A stretch of 9,935 nt of DNA from an uncultured Lachnospiraceae bacterium (GTDB lineage Bacteria > Bacillota > Clostridia > Lachnospirales > Lachnospiraceae), in the NCBI GenBank assembly GCA_947175845.1, contig CAMWOK010000087.1, positions 1-9,935 on the forward strand. Direction: 5' to 3'. Below are positions 1-5,467 of the stretch, piece after piece. Every line of letters begins with the position of its first letter. Position 1 is the first letter of the stretch. The notes below the pieces were generated by a model. It was not told the DNA's origin. It saw only the letters and a program-made list of their open reading frames with translations, and ran no database searches. The translations under genes were made by a program, and so were the position numbers.

Positions 1-1
1 T

Positions 2-103
2 GAGAAATTGCAGGAACTGATTTGTTGTGAAGTAAAATATTTGTCTGAGGAAAGTACTAGAGCATTTTTCAAACACGCTCTAGAGAGGGGGAAACAGAAG
101 TGA
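2..103 (+). CDS. 3' end of an unidentified protein gene (partial)
   Basis: An open frame enters from the left edge and runs 33 codons to a TGA at 101-103. The visible C-terminus is charged, probably helical, and ends in ALERGKQK. The stop overlaps the GTG start of the next gene (GTGA), and the next gene's ribosome binding site (GAGGGGG) lies inside this frame. This tight coupling suggests the two belong to one operon. Too little is present to name a family, and it could be a chance open frame, but the overlap favours a real gene. Confidence 0.5.
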   Translation, partial: EKLQELICCEVKYLSEESTRAFFKHALERGKQK

Positions 104-720
104 AGATACTGTACGGAACAGGAAATCCGGCGAAATTGTCGGCAATGAAAAGCTGTCTGGAGATACTGAATCACAAATTAATAGAAGTGATCGGCCTAAA
201 TGATATGCAAACCGAGATTCCACAGGTGCCGGAGAACGGCAGTACGCCGCTGGAAAATGCGCGGCAGAAAGCGCTGGCATATTATGAGGCATTTCATATG
301 CCGGTGTTCTCATGTGATTCTGGTTTATACTTTGACAACGTGCCGGAGGAAGTCCAGCCGGGCGTACATGTGCGGACTGTGAATGGCAGATGCCTGACCG
401 ACGAGGAGATGCGTGCGTATTACATACAGCTTGCGAAAAAATACGGAGATTTGACTGCCCGCTATAAGAATGCGATCTGTTTTGTCTATGATGACAGACG
501 GTACTTTGAAGCCATGGACGCCTCTATGGAAAGCAGACCGTTCCTGCTTACATCCAGACCACATTCGGCCATCCGCAAAAAAGGGTTTCCGCTCGACAGC
601 CTGTCTGTAGATATCAAGACCGGAAAGTACTATTATGATCTGTCTGAATCCGAGTTCGAACAGGTTATAGGCGGAGATGGATTTCTGCAGTTTTTTGAGC
701 GGGTTTTGCCGGAAATTTGA
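100..720 (+). CDS. HAM1/RdgB-like non-canonical purine NTP pyrophosphatase, divergent
   Basis: Family members hydrolyse ITP, dITP and XTP to the monophosphate and pyrophosphate in the cytoplasm, keeping deaminated purines out of DNA and RNA. Family signatures run in order: TGNPAK at residues 7-12 (the N-terminal substrate loop), a PENGSTPLENA block near 44-54 with the metal-binding Glu, and CDSGL at about 72-76, which holds the catalytic Asp, followed by QPGVHVR. Length (206 aa) is normal. The C-terminal third departs from the family: GFPLDSLSVD stands where GFGYDP is usual, and no SHR-type motif follows. It may therefore be a subfamily with altered substrate choice. The GTG start is chosen because the TGA of the preceding frame overlaps it and GAGGGGG lies just upstream. 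No terminator is visible after it. Confidence 0.82.
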   Translation: MKILYGTGNPAKLSAMKSCLEILNHKLIEVIGLNDMQTEIPQVPENGSTPLENARQKALAYYEAFHMPVFSCDSGLYFDNVPEEVQPGVHVRTVNGRCLTDEEMRAYYIQLAKKYGDLTARYKNAICFVYDDRRYFEAMDASMESRPFLLTSRPHSAIRKKGFPLDSLSVDIKTGKYYYDLSESEFEQVIGGDGFLQFFERVLPEI

Positions 721-774
721 AACAGGCAGTTTTGTGCAGTCCTGACGATAATAAAACAGGATATGCGAATATCA

Positions 775-804
775 TTGTAAGAGTATCAGAAAATATGATA
801 TACT
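775..804 (+). promoter_or_regulatory. Sigma-A-type promoter for the AIM24 gene
   Basis: TTGTAA at 775-780 and TATACT at 799-804 are separated by 18 bp, about 40 bases before the AIM24 start. Four of six and five of six positions match the consensus. Nothing else in the 125-bp gap looks regulatory. Confidence 0.55.
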
Positions 805-845
805 GAAAATGAAATCAAAAACAGCAACATACAAGGAGAGAAAAA

Positions 846-1607
846 ATGGGAACAAATATTTTGAACTTACTGGATAATCAGAACGTAGAAATTGTGCATG
901 AGCATGAGCAGGCAGGCGTTACAATCATAAAAATGCGCAGGGATCTGTCGCTGAACAAGGGCGAGGCAATGGCGGAATATTACGCGTCCCGGATGAATGT
1001 ATGCAAGCGGCAGGCGGTTATCAGCCTCAATAACAACAAGTGGACTATCAGCGCAGGCGCAATGCAGGTCATGGTCGGAAATGTCTCTGTGACGACCGGC
1101 GTCAAAAGTGCCGGAGACCTTGTGAGAAAGGCATTTGGCGGTGCAGTGACAGGGGAGAGAGGCATCAAGCCGGAGTACACAGGCGACGGCGTGCTCATTC
1201 TGGAGCCTACCTATAAACATCTGATTATCGAGGATATCCGCGAGTGGGGCGGCGGAATGGTGATGAATGACGGTTTTTACTATGCAAGTGTAGGACTCGA
1301 GCTCAAGACAGTACCGATCAATTCTGTGAGCGGCGCCCTGCTGGGAGGAGAAGGATTATTCAATCTCAGCGTGCGGGGGATCGGAGTCTGCCTGCTGGTA
1401 TCGCCAGGTGCAAGGGAAGCGGTTGTGACAGTGGAACTGGACAATGACGTGCTCAAGATTGATGGAAATTACGCGGTGTGCTGGTCGCCAAGCCTGAGTT
1501 TCACTGTGGAGCGGACGACAAAGACGCTTGTTGGCTCCGCCGCATCCGGGGAAGGCCTGGTCAATGTCTACAGGGGCACGGGCAGGGTTATGATGGCGCT
1601 CGTATAA
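846..1607 (+). CDS. AIM24 (DUF124) family protein
   Basis: AIM24-family proteins are beta-rich and of uncertain biochemical role in bacteria; the name comes from a yeast mitochondrial inner-membrane protein. This 253-residue protein shows the family pattern throughout: a beta-strand-rich body with repeated Gly turns, a middle block ending GGEGLFNLSVRGIG (about 167-180), and a C-terminal GEGLVNVYRGTGRV block (about 234-247), the most recognisable AIM24 signature. There is no signal peptide or clear membrane helix, so it is probably cytoplasmic. The start is supported by AAGGAGAG at 833-840, six to seven bases before ATG. It has its own promoter and is followed by two hairpins. It faces the tail of the permease gene, so the two would have been convergent before the mobile element arrived. 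Confidence 0.85.
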   Translation: MGTNILNLLDNQNVEIVHEHEQAGVTIIKMRRDLSLNKGEAMAEYYASRMNVCKRQAVISLNNNKWTISAGAMQVMVGNVSVTTGVKSAGDLVRKAFGGAVTGERGIKPEYTGDGVLILEPTYKHLIIEDIREWGGGMVMNDGFYYASVGLELKTVPINSVSGALLGGEGLFNLSVRGIGVCLLVSPGAREAVVTVELDNDVLKIDGNYAVCWSPSLSFTVERTTKTLVGSAASGEGLVNVYRGTGRVMMALV

Positions 1608-1660
1608 TCGTATGTCCTTTTGCAGCATACCATACGGATTGTTTTATTGGGGAAGGAATA

Positions 1661-1704
1661 GGGAGAATGGGCAGCAAAACTGATATTCTGTTGCCCGCTC
1701 TCCC
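1661..1704. terminator. Long hairpin, probable bidirectional terminator
   Basis: A 16-base arm at 1661-1676 (GGGAGAATGGGCAGCA) pairs with 1689-1704 (TGTTGCCCGCTCTCCC), allowing two G-T wobbles and one mismatch, with a 12-nt loop. It lies 54 bases past the AIM24 stop and 13 bases past the stop of the permease tail on the other strand, which suits a shared terminator between convergent genes. Neither side has a good T tract, so termination efficiency is unclear. A weaker CGTATG/CATACG hairpin followed by a T-rich stretch lies at 1609-1648. Confidence 0.5.
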
Positions 1705-1716
1705 TCGGCGGAGCGC

Positions 1717-1815
1717 CTAATAACTGATTTTCTTCTCCAGCAGATTCAGCAGTCCGTAGATAACCATCGCAATCACACAGAGAATCACGATACTTAAGAT
1801 GACCATATCCAGCTT
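1717..1815 (-). pseudogene. Detached 3' end of the ABC transporter permease gene
   Basis: On the minus strand this reads K-L-D-M-V-I-L-S followed by a hydrophobic helix (IVILCVIAMVIYGLL), then NLLEKKISY and a TAG stop at 1717-1719. This is the usual last membrane helix and basic tail (LLEKK/LLERR) of NitT/TauT-type ABC permeases. It has no start of its own in a sensible place. The permease at 5459-6208 stops abruptly at SQVFN, exactly where this piece should continue. Joining TTTAA from there to the G of the first codon here gives Q-V-F-K-L-D-M in frame. The two pieces are therefore one gene split by the element between them; the rejoined protein would be 280 residues. Confidence 0.88.
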
Positions 1816-1843
1816 AAAGAACTGACACATACTTGACAAAACT
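1814..1843. repeat. Left element junction (attL): TTAAA plus inverted end
   Basis: TTAAA (1814-1818) is shared with the right junction. It is followed by G and then AACTGACACATA (1820-1831). The 24 bases from 1820 to 1843 match the reverse complement of the right end at 20 of 24 positions: the first 12 are identical and then TGA and AAAA are kept. Permease sequence lies to the left, element sequence to the right. Confidence 0.82.
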
Positions 1844-1942
1844 GAGTGTCCAGCAAGGCCGTCAAAATCAGAGGAATGTCAGAGAGGAAACTTAAAACAG
1901 GGGTAAAAGGCACTGGACATATCTTGAAGCGTAACGTTCAGC

Positions 1943-1971
1943 TTGTAATTCCCTGGATTGTGTGATACAGT
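1943..1971 (+). promoter_or_regulatory. Promoter for the leader ORF and Rpn gene
   Basis: TTGTAA at 1943-1948 and TACAGT at 1966-1971 are 17 bp apart, about 30 bases before the AAAGGAG ribosome binding site at 1987-1993. It lies inside the element, so the cargo gene has its own transcription start. The rest of 1832-2002 holds no gene that I can support. Confidence 0.5.
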
Positions 1972-2002
1972 AGGCATAATTCTTACAAAGGAGTTCGGAA
2001 GA

Positions 2003-2098
2003 ATGGCGATAAGTTATGACGGACATGTGAAACGGGTGCAGGCAGGGTGCAGGCAGGCTGCAGCCCGGGTCAGGATAATGGCAGGACGGCGCAGGTGA
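2003..2098 (+). CDS. 31-codon leader ORF, probably the displaced 5' end of the Rpn gene
   Basis: ATG at 2003 has the best ribosome binding site of the region: AAAGGAG at 1987-1993 with a 9-base gap. The frame reads MAISYDGHVKRVQAGC, then an Arg/Ala-rich stretch, and stops at TGA 2096-2098. That stop overlaps an ATG in the Rpn frame (TGATG). An 11-bp tandem duplication lies inside it; removing one copy would fuse this start directly to the Rpn frame. The likely reading is that this was the original Rpn start, now a short leader whose translation may deliver ribosomes to the downstream ATG. It could also be a peptide of no function. Confidence 0.5.
   Translation: MAISYDGHVKRVQAGCRQAAARVRIMAGRRR
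2034..2055 (+). repeat. 11-bp tandem duplication that shifts the Rpn reading frame
   Basis: GGGTGCAGGCA occurs twice head to tail (2034-2044, 2045-2055) and is followed by GG. Eleven is not a multiple of three, so copy number decides whether ATG 2003 is in frame with the nuclease. One copy would be in frame; the two copies present are not. Confidence 0.85.
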
Positions 2099-3117
2099 TG
2101 CCTGTAAACAGCAGATGTAAAGACACGTTTTTTAAAACGGTATATGCCACAGAGACACGGCAGAAGGAGCTTGCGTCATTTCTGTTAGGCGTAGATGTGA
2201 GCGCTGTCAATCTGGCCAACGTCCAGCCCATACTGTTTGGCAACCGGGAAAATGACCTCGCATTCATCTGTGATGCAGTTGTGTATGCTATGACGGAGTG
2301 CCAGTCTAAGGTGTCGCCCAACATAACATACAGGCTGCTGGAATACATCACGGCAGGTCTGCGTGCCACGGTGGACAGCGCAGATCTGCTGTATGGAAGC
2401 GGTCGAGTATACTTTCCCGTACCAAAACTATACGTGCTGCAGGTGGGCCTAGAGCCACATGAAGGCAGGCTGCCCGGACAGGTGGCGTATGACATGCGTC
2501 TGAGTGATTCCTACAAGGATTTAGTGGGAGCTTATAAGGGAAAGGGGATAACTGCGGATTTGGAAGTTATTACGCATGTGTACGATTTCCGCATGACCCT
2601 GTCTGAGATGCTCACTTACATTGAGAAGGGTATCACACCACAACGTTTTTCAGGTTATAATAACGACATGTGTAATTATGCGCTTACAGCAAACGGGATA
2701 ACGTATATTCAGCGTGCAGCCAGAGAAAAAGACAAAAGAAGCAGGGAATATGTCATGCCGGCGAATGTATTGGATGTGGCAGCATATCTGAACCTGTTGA
2801 TAAAGAGAAACATTTTTGCAGATTTGTTGTCTGATAAGGAGGTATGTGACATGGCATTGGCACAGTTTTCAAGAGACGATATGTTGATTTATCAGGGACG
2901 TGAGGAAGGCCGCGAAGAGGGCGAGATGCTGCATCTGATTAAAGTAATCTATAAAAAGACCTTAAAGGGCAGGACAAACGAGCAGATTGCAGATGAAACA
3001 GAGGAGGATTCTGCCATAGTAGAGCAGGTTAAGCAGGCGATCATGGAGTGCAAAAAAGAGTGCGGCACGGAAGATTTCAGTGCCGAACAGGTGTTGAAGT
3101 ATTACAGGCGCAGCTGA
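2098..3117 (+). CDS. Rpn-family PD-(D/E)XK nuclease / putative transposase
   Basis: Rpn (YhgA-like, transposase_31) proteins are DNA nucleases first linked to recombination and more recently to toxicity and phage defence in E. coli. From ATG 2098 the protein has 339 residues. CKDTFFKTVY at 7-16 matches the family opening K-D-T-x-F-(K/R). The core GNRENDLAF...MTECQSKVSPNITYRLLEYI (48-83) carries the catalytic pattern: Asp53 in NDLAF, then Glu67 and Gln69 in ECQ, where EHQ is more usual. The C-terminus carries the family's GREEGREEG stretch followed by helices. ATG 2098 is preferred because the leader ORF's stop overlaps it (TGATG) and the domain is complete. GTG 2047 is an alternative in-frame start, and the original start was probably ATG 2003 before the 11-bp duplication. 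It is cargo of the recombinase element, with its own promoter and terminator and an internal start (2851). Confidence 0.82.
   Translation: MPVNSRCKDTFFKTVYATETRQKELASFLLGVDVSAVNLANVQPILFGNRENDLAFICDAVVYAMTECQSKVSPNITYRLLEYITAGLRATVDSADLLYGSGRVYFPVPKLYVLQVGLEPHEGRLPGQVAYDMRLSDSYKDLVGAYKGKGITADLEVITHVYDFRMTLSEMLTYIEKGITPQRFSGYNNDMCNYALTANGITYIQRAAREKDKRSREYVMPANVLDVAAYLNLLIKRNIFADLLSDKEVCDMALAQFSRDDMLIYQGREEGREEGEMLHLIKVIYKKTLKGRTNEQIADETEEDSAIVEQVKQAIMECKKECGTEDFSAEQVLKYYRRS
2835..2843 (+). promoter_or_regulatory. Internal perfect Shine-Dalgarno sequence within the Rpn gene
   Basis: TAAGGAGGT is complementary over all nine bases to the 3' end of 16S rRNA. Seven bases separate it from an in-frame ATG at 2851. 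It is the strongest ribosome binding site in the window and lies inside a coding region, encoding D-K-E-V. Confidence 0.75.
2851..3117 (+). CDS. Predicted 88-residue RpnS-like protein from inside the Rpn gene
   Basis: ATG 2851 follows a perfect Shine-Dalgarno sequence at ideal spacing and is in frame with the nuclease. Translation there would make only the C-terminal 88 residues: MALAQFSRDDML, the REEGREEG segment, and a helical tail with a KGRTNEQIADE-type helix-turn-helix-like stretch. In E. coli rpn genes, short C-terminal proteins (RpnS) are made from within the gene and block the full-length nuclease. By analogy this product could be an inhibitor or assembly partner, making the locus a toxin-antitoxin in a single frame. 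The start signal is seen directly; the function is inferred. Confidence 0.6.
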   Translation: MALAQFSRDDMLIYQGREEGREEGEMLHLIKVIYKKTLKGRTNEQIADETEEDSAIVEQVKQAIMECKKECGTEDFSAEQVLKYYRRS

Positions 3118-3161
3118 GAATGGGGGCTGAAGCCTGAGGAATCTGAGAACACTGTAGCAGG

Positions 3162-3191
3162 GGGCGGCATATGCCAGCCCTTTTATTTTTT
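3162..3191 (+). terminator. Rho-independent terminator of the Rpn gene
   Basis: GGGC and GGC (3162-3168) pair with GCC and GCCC (3173-3180) around an ATAT loop, with one bulged A. TTTTATTTTTT (3181-3191) follows. It lies 45 bases past the Rpn stop and separates the nuclease from the recombinase unit. Confidence 0.8.
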
Positions 3192-3338
3192 GAGAAGTGC
3201 TGTTACAAGATTAGCAAAATGATCCGCATTGGAAATCATTGCAGGATGATTCAATGCTGTATCACTGCAGCACACATCCCGCTATTTTTGCTTTTTTTGC
3301 CAGATAATTCTCTGGATTTTTTTTTGACGCGAAAATAT

Positions 3339-3394
3339 TTAACTGTTAAGGGACATATTTGCAGGAGACAGTCACAATATAGCCAGATTATACA
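3339..3394 (+). promoter_or_regulatory. Possible promoter and palindrome before the recombinase unit
   Basis: The 3192-3422 gap holds no gene that I can support. It contains an 11-bp palindrome TTAAC-T-GTTAA at 3339-3349, just after a TTGACG (3324-3329) that lacks a good -10 partner. A second possibility is GAGACA (3365-3370) with TATACA (3389-3394), 18 bp apart, about 30 bases before the 56-residue ORF. The palindrome could be an operator that keeps the recombinase low. All of these are weak calls. Confidence 0.3.
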
Positions 3395-3422
3395 TATCTT
3401 AAAGAAGAGGTGATGTTGTGTC

Positions 3423-3593
3423 ATGAGTCTTAAAGAAATGAATATCATGAAAAACATTATCAGCATTTTGGCGCAGGAGGCACTGATTACAAGTGACGAA
3501 CAGGTGCGTATGCTGGAAATGTTAAAAAGGAATGATCGGAATGAGCGACAGACAGATTCGGGCAGTTGCAGTATGCAGATGCAGCACGGATGA
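3423..3593 (+). CDS. 56-residue ORF overlapping the recombinase start, function unknown
   Basis: ATG 3423 follows AGAAGAGG (3403-3410) at a long 12-base gap. The product reads MSLKEMNIMKNIISILAQEA, then LITSDEQVRMLEMLKRNDRNER and a short tail. The first 42 residues look like two helices with an LITSDEQ turn, reminiscent of SHOCT-type short helical domains. The 3' end overlaps the recombinase by 53 bases in another frame, and the recombinase's likely ribosome binding site (AAAAAGGA) lies inside it, so translation of the two should be coupled. Its position next to the integrase makes a directionality factor or recombinase cofactor conceivable, but nothing in the sequence proves this. Confidence 0.5.
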   Translation: MSLKEMNIMKNIISILAQEALITSDEQVRMLEMLKRNDRNERQTDSGSCSMQMQHG

Positions 3594-5382
3594 AGAGAGC
3601 CAGAAAGAAGCCTTGATCCAGCAGGTGCACGAGGCGAAACAATGTATCCGGGAAATGGGCTGGCAGCTGGTTGACACATACGTTGAAGCAAAGAGCGGTA
3701 CGACTGTTAAAGGACGCAAGGAGTACAATAGGCTTTTAGAAGATCTCTCCATGGATAAGTTCGATATGATTGTGATCAAAAGTCTGGACAGACTCATGCG
3801 CAATACAAAAGACTGGTACCTGTTTTTGGATAAGATGCAGCAGAACCAAAAACAACTGTACATGTACATAGAAAAGAAATTCTACACACCAGATGATTCC
3901 CTGATTACGGGGATCAAAGCGATTCTTGCCGAAGAATACAGCAGGGAATTAAGTAAAAAGATCAAGAATGCACACAGACACAGACAGAAGGATGGAGCGC
4001 ATTTTATTATAACGCAGGCCACATATGGTTATAGGAATGTCGACAAAAAAACTGTAATTAATACCGATGATGTACCGCTGATTAAGAGGATTTTTGAACT
4101 GGCAGCAGCGGGATATGGATCCTATCTGATTGCGAAAACGCTCTATAATGAAGGATACCGCAACCGAAAAGGAACTATGATTACAGGCAGTGTCATCTGT
4201 AATATTATCAGAAATCCCATTTATGCCGGCGACATTGTTGTAAATAAAAAACGCTATGATTTTGAGACAAAGCGCTGTTACAGGAATCCGAAAAGCGAGT
4301 GGATTGTGCGTAAAAATGTCGTTGAGCCGATTATTTCACGTGAATTGTTTGAACTTGCAAATGCCGCTGTCGATGCGCGGGCGCCTAAAGCGGCCGGCCC
4401 AAAGGTCAGGAAATCAGAATATATGCGATATCCATTAACCGGAAAACTGATTTGCGGGCTTTGTGGAAGTCCGTTCAGCAGGTGTACCCGCAGAAAAAAT
4501 GCAGATGAAACAGGAGATATCCGGTTTGCAGAGTGGAAGTGTTCTACACTTATCCGGAAAGGAAGAACACAGAACTTTGGAGAAAACACATTTCAGTCTG
4601 CTGAGGGATGCGACAATATAAATCTGCACGAAACAGAGTTATATGAGGTTTTAAAACAGTTCAGTGCAGAACAATATCAGGACATAGATGAGGGCAAAAT
4701 AATTGAAACTGTCTCAGACCTTTTGCGGGAAGCCATGGAGACGGGAAGCACGGCTGTAGAGGAAGCCGGGCTGGAAAAAGCCATCAATCGGCTGAAAGCG
4801 CAGAAAGCGACGCTGTTAGACAAACTGCTGGATGACGTCATCACAGATGATGCGTACAAGGAAAAAGCAGGCAGGATACAATCGCAGCTTTCGGTCAGAG
4901 AAACGGAACTCAAAAAGATAAAGGAAATGGCAGAGTCCCTCGTCGATATCCGACAGCGCGTGGAAAAAATAACACAGTTTGTAACACAGTCTGTTATTGG
5001 GAAAGCCGAAGTGAATGATCTGCTCAACTGTATAGACAGGATTGTGGTTTATCCTGATAAACTTCAACTCCATCTTGAACAGTATGCGCTCATGGGAATC
5101 CATGAAGACGCTGTGGAGCAGGGATTGACCGGAGAAGGAGCGATCATTCAGACCATTTCGAGTGAGGGGCTGCAAAACGGAGCAGGTGTAAGAAGAGCAG
5201 CCGAAAAAGAGATGATTGTCAGAGAAATGTCAGACACCCCTAAAATAACTGCCAGACAGATTGCACAGCGGCACGAGTGGCCTCTAAGCAGGGTTAACCG
5301 GAGAATCATCGAGTTAAGGGAGGAAGGAAGAATAAAGTACAGTACACCCAATGGAAAAGGGCACTGGATTGTAATCAAATAA
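3541..5382 (+). CDS. Large serine recombinase (site-specific integrase/excisionase)
   Basis: This enzyme cuts and rejoins DNA at attachment sites through a phosphoserine link and should drive insertion and excision of the element. Counted from ATG 3532 (616 aa), the resolvase domain covers about 9-150: CRCST with catalytic Ser18, the KSLDRLMRNT arginine motif, and the long helix near 127-145. The recombinase domain follows (about 160-285; TYGYRN, GSVICNIIRNPIYAGD). A zinc ribbon has Cys308, Cys311, Cys337 and Cys360. Then come a coiled coil (about 400-480) and a C-terminal winged helix (about 558-616; ITARQIAQ, INRR-like VNRRIIELREEG, GHWIVIK), which is not standard in this family. ATG 3541 is preferred to 3532 because AAAAAGGA ends nine bases before it, giving 613 residues. 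No convincing terminator precedes the right end of the element. Confidence 0.93.
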   Translation: MSDRQIRAVAVCRCSTDEESQKEALIQQVHEAKQCIREMGWQLVDTYVEAKSGTTVKGRKEYNRLLEDLSMDKFDMIVIKSLDRLMRNTKDWYLFLDKMQQNQKQLYMYIEKKFYTPDDSLITGIKAILAEEYSRELSKKIKNAHRHRQKDGAHFIITQATYGYRNVDKKTVINTDDVPLIKRIFELAAAGYGSYLIAKTLYNEGYRNRKGTMITGSVICNIIRNPIYAGDIVVNKKRYDFETKRCYRNPKSEWIVRKNVVEPIISRELFELANAAVDARAPKAAGPKVRKSEYMRYPLTGKLICGLCGSPFSRCTRRKNADETGDIRFAEWKCSTLIRKGRTQNFGENTFQSAEGCDNINLHETELYEVLKQFSAEQYQDIDEGKIIETVSDLLREAMETGSTAVEEAGLEKAINRLKAQKATLLDKLLDDVITDDAYKEKAGRIQSQLSVRETELKKIKEMAESLVDIRQRVEKITQFVTQSVIGKAEVNDLLNCIDRIVVYPDKLQLHLEQYALMGIHEDAVEQGLTGEGAIIQTISSEGLQNGAGVRRAAEKEMIVREMSDTPKITARQIAQRHEWPLSRVNRRIIELREEGRIKYSTPNGKGHWIVIK

Positions 5383-5440
5383 GAGAACAACGCAGAAAGT
5401 ACAGATTTGCAGGCCAGTGTAAAAAGGTATCTGGTTACGC

Positions 5441-5467
5441 ATTTTTATCAGATATGTGTCAGTTAAA
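5441..5467. repeat. Right element junction (attR): inverted end plus TTAAA
   Basis: TATGTGTCAGTT (5453-5464) is the exact reverse complement of 1820-1831, and the similarity extends to 20 of 24 bases inward. TTAAA (5463-5467) overlaps its last two bases and repeats the left junction. The element's TGA at 5459-5461 (minus strand) supplies the stop that truncates the permease. Confidence 0.82.

Larger units (their letters stand above)
1817..5465 (+). mobile_element. 3.65-kb serine-recombinase element inserted in an ABC permease gene
   Basis: The boundaries come from the split permease gene and from the ends themselves. TTAAA occurs at both junctions (1814-1818 and 5463-5467). Inside it lie inverted ends: AACTGACACATA at 1820-1831 and its reverse complement at 5453-5464. 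The coordinates assume crossover at the AA inside TTAAA, the centre of symmetry of the joined ends. Contents in order: a noncoding left end with a promoter, an Rpn-family nuclease gene with its own terminator, a 56-residue ORF, and a large serine recombinase whose stop is 80 bp from the right end. There are no conjugation or relaxase genes, so the element can move itself within a cell but would need help to leave it. A serine recombinase with a two-base overlap explains insertion without a longer target duplication. A DDE transposon with a 5-bp duplication is a less likely reading, as no DDE enzyme is present. Confidence 0.85.

Noticed and set aside
1847..1919. TGTCCAG/CTGGACA inverted repeat near the left end of the element
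   Set aside because: Seven base pairs with 59 bases between them can occur by chance. It is not mirrored clearly at the right end, where only a CCAGTG hexamer at 5414-5419 is similar.
2070..2495. 141-codon open frame on the minus strand opposite the Rpn gene
   Set aside because: It lies entirely opposite the nuclease coding region, has no good ribosome binding site, and has a Ser/Arg/Cys-rich composition typical of an antisense shadow.
3251..3691. 146-codon minus-strand frame across the recombinase promoter region
   Set aside because: It covers the intergenic region and the start of the recombinase, has no family motif, and its Cys/Ser/Ile-rich composition fits a shadow frame.
4816..5175. 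119-codon minus-strand frame within the recombinase gene
   Set aside because: It lies opposite a clear coiled-coil coding region, with no ribosome binding site or recognisable domain.
1814..5467. DDE transposon with a 5-bp TTAAA target duplication
   Set aside because: The ends have short inverted repeats, but no DDE transposase is present, while a complete serine recombinase is. The symmetry centre inside TTAAA fits a two-base crossover better than a duplication.
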